From positions 1 through 5,713 of the forward strand of contig JAPTVL010000161.1 in NCBI GenBank assembly GCA_028065725.1: DNA of 5,713 nucleotides, in the 5' to 3' direction. The notes beneath the pieces are model-generated. The model made no database searches, was not told the DNA's origin, and worked only from the letters and a program-made list of their open reading frames with translations. Origin of the DNA: Betaproteobacteria bacterium. Lineage in GTDB: Bacteria; Pseudomonadota; Gammaproteobacteria; Burkholderiales; Rhodocyclaceae. Position 1 is the stretch's first letter. Each line of letters begins with the position of its first letter. This document shows positions 4,866 through 5,713 of this stretch, piece by piece. The position numbers and the translations under genes were made by a program.

Positions 4866-5603
4866 GTGCCCCCACTGCCCAATTACGTGTCCTCCAGCGC
4901 CTTCCTGATCGCTGATCCGGCAAGAGCGGCGATGCTGATCGCCTTGGCCGACGGACGTGCGCTACCGGCTGGTGAGCTGGCCTATGCGGCGGGTGTCACC
5001 GCGCAAACTGCGAGTTCTCATCTCGCCAAACTCCTCGCGGGTGGATTGCTGGCGGTTGAGACGGAGGGGCGCCATCGTTACTACCGTCTGGCCGGTTCCC
5101 ATGTCGCTCTGGCCCTCGAGCATCTCGCAGCGCTCAAGCCCTCGGAGGCGGTCAAGCGAAAACCGCTCAGCCGCGAAGGATTAGACCTGCGCTTTGCCCG
5201 CCGCTGCTACGATCACCTTGCCGGGCAGCTTGGTGTGGCTGTGGCACAGGGCCTGCAAGAACGAGGATTCGTTGTGCCGGCAGCAGATAAGCAGTTCGTG
5301 GTAACGCCGTCTGGTATGCAATGGTTCGGTGCTATGGGTCTTGATGTGACTGCGCTAAAACCAAGCCGACGCGGACTTGCTCGGCAGTGTCTCGATTGGA
5401 CGGAGCGTCGCTATCACCTGGCTGGACCGCTCGGTGTTCAATTCATGACCGTGCTTTGCTCATCTGGCTGGCTGCGGCGCTCGAAGTCCACCCGGGCAAT
5501 CCAGGTCACGCCGTTGGGGTGGGCTGGACTAAAGAAACACCTCGGTGTTGATGAAGGTTCTGTGGGGCTACCAGCCTGCAAATTATCGCCATCGATCAGC
5601 TAG
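4866..5603 (+). CDS. ArsR-family winged-helix transcriptional regulator with long duplicated C-terminal region
   Basis: This is a 245-residue DNA-binding regulator from GTG 4866, chosen because GGGAG lies seven bases upstream and the in-frame TTG at 4839 overlaps the -10 box. Residues about 8-90 form the ArsR winged helix: SSSAFLIADPARAAMLIALADG (first helices), LPAGELAYAAGVTAQTASSHLAKLLAGGLL (recognition helix) and the wing TEGRHRYYRLA. It is about twice the length of classic metal sensors and lacks their CVC metal site in the recognition helix. The C-terminal half holds two similar units: RRCYDHLAGQLGV...VVTPSG (112-150) and RQCLDWTERRYHLAGPLGV...QVTPLG (173-218), each with a cysteine and a histidine. 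This resembles the larger ArsR proteins often found beside MFS exporters. It probably represses the divergent DHA2 transporter and itself; the inducer is unknown. Confidence 0.88.
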   Translation: MPPLPNYVSSSAFLIADPARAAMLIALADGRALPAGELAYAAGVTAQTASSHLAKLLAGGLLAVETEGRHRYYRLAGSHVALALEHLAALKPSEAVKRKPLSREGLDLRFARRCYDHLAGQLGVAVAQGLQERGFVVPAADKQFVVTPSGMQWFGAMGLDVTALKPSRRGLARQCLDWTERRYHLAGPLGVQFMTVLCSSGWLRRSKSTRAIQVTPLGWAGLKKHLGVDEGSVGLPACKLSPSIS

Positions 5604-5652
5604 ATTTCCTAGCCAGGGAAAATCTTAGAATGAAGGTCGTTGGTGCTCGCGC

Positions 5653-5713
5653 TTAAACTTGTGTTCGTGGCTGCGTTTGCATCCAGGCCACGTCCAGGTT
5701 GAACGAGCCGTCG
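5653..5713 (-). CDS. Possible 3' end of an unidentified gene
   Basis: On the minus strand a frame entering from the right edge reads DGSFNLDVAWMQTQPRTQV and stops at TAA (5655-5653). Its codons end mostly in G or C, as expected for coding sequence here, and the other two minus frames look less protein-like. It would be convergent with the arsR-family gene, about 50 bp away. Nineteen residues are too few to name a family, so this is only a tentative call. Confidence 0.3.
   Translation of the reverse strand, partial: DGSFNLDVAWMQTQPRTQV

Overview
This 5.7 kb window comes from a GC-rich bacterial chromosome. The cobalamin genes, the codon preference and a recognisable transposase remnant suggest a betaproteobacterium, possibly of the Rhodocyclales type. 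That placement is an inference; no rRNA or marker gene is present to prove it.

Left part (1-1372, minus strand): a vitamin B12 biosynthesis operon read leftwards. In order of transcription it has a plausible sigma70 promoter (1344-1372), a cobalamin riboswitch (about 1146-1337) with its closing stem and B12 box visible, a leader of roughly 150 nt, a possible 15-residue leader ORF with a strong ribosome binding site (940-987), cobM/cbiF for precorrin-4/cobalt-precorrin-4 C11-methyltransferase (139-936, GTG start), and the first 47 codons of a CbiX-type sirohydrochlorin cobaltochelatase (1-142, cut by the window edge). The two enzyme genes overlap by ATGA. The leader ORF ends only three bases before the GTG of cobM and lies in the same frame, which suggests coupled translation running from the riboswitch-controlled site into the enzymes.

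Middle (1390-3222): a short 5' remnant of a transposase of the ISNCY-like helix-turn-helix type (1396-1525) fills the gap between the B12 operon and a fold-type I PLP-dependent aminotransferase resembling 2-aminoadipate aminotransferase LysN (1526-2686, minus). The aminotransferase is divergent from a MarR-family regulator (2758-3222, plus). Their 71-bp shared intergenic region carries two copies of the palindrome GTCAA-N5-TTGAC, one in the leader of the aminotransferase and one across the start of marR. This is the expected layout for an autoregulated local repressor controlling the aminotransferase.

Right part (3303-5603): a second divergent pair. It consists of a DHA2-type (14-TM) MFS exporter (3303-4736, minus) and an ArsR-family winged-helix regulator with a duplicated C-terminal half (4866-5603, plus). 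Their intergenic region holds a perfect TATAAT box and an inverted repeat overlapping the -35 position, consistent with autoregulated efflux. This block looks less GC-rich in codon third positions than the left block and may have been acquired separately. The last 60 bases may carry the 3' end of another minus-strand gene.

No rRNA, tRNA, CRISPR array, origin or convincing rho-independent terminator was seen. Nothing amounts to a wholly new system. The most interesting items are the in-frame leader ORF between riboswitch and cobM, and the paired MarR operator sites.
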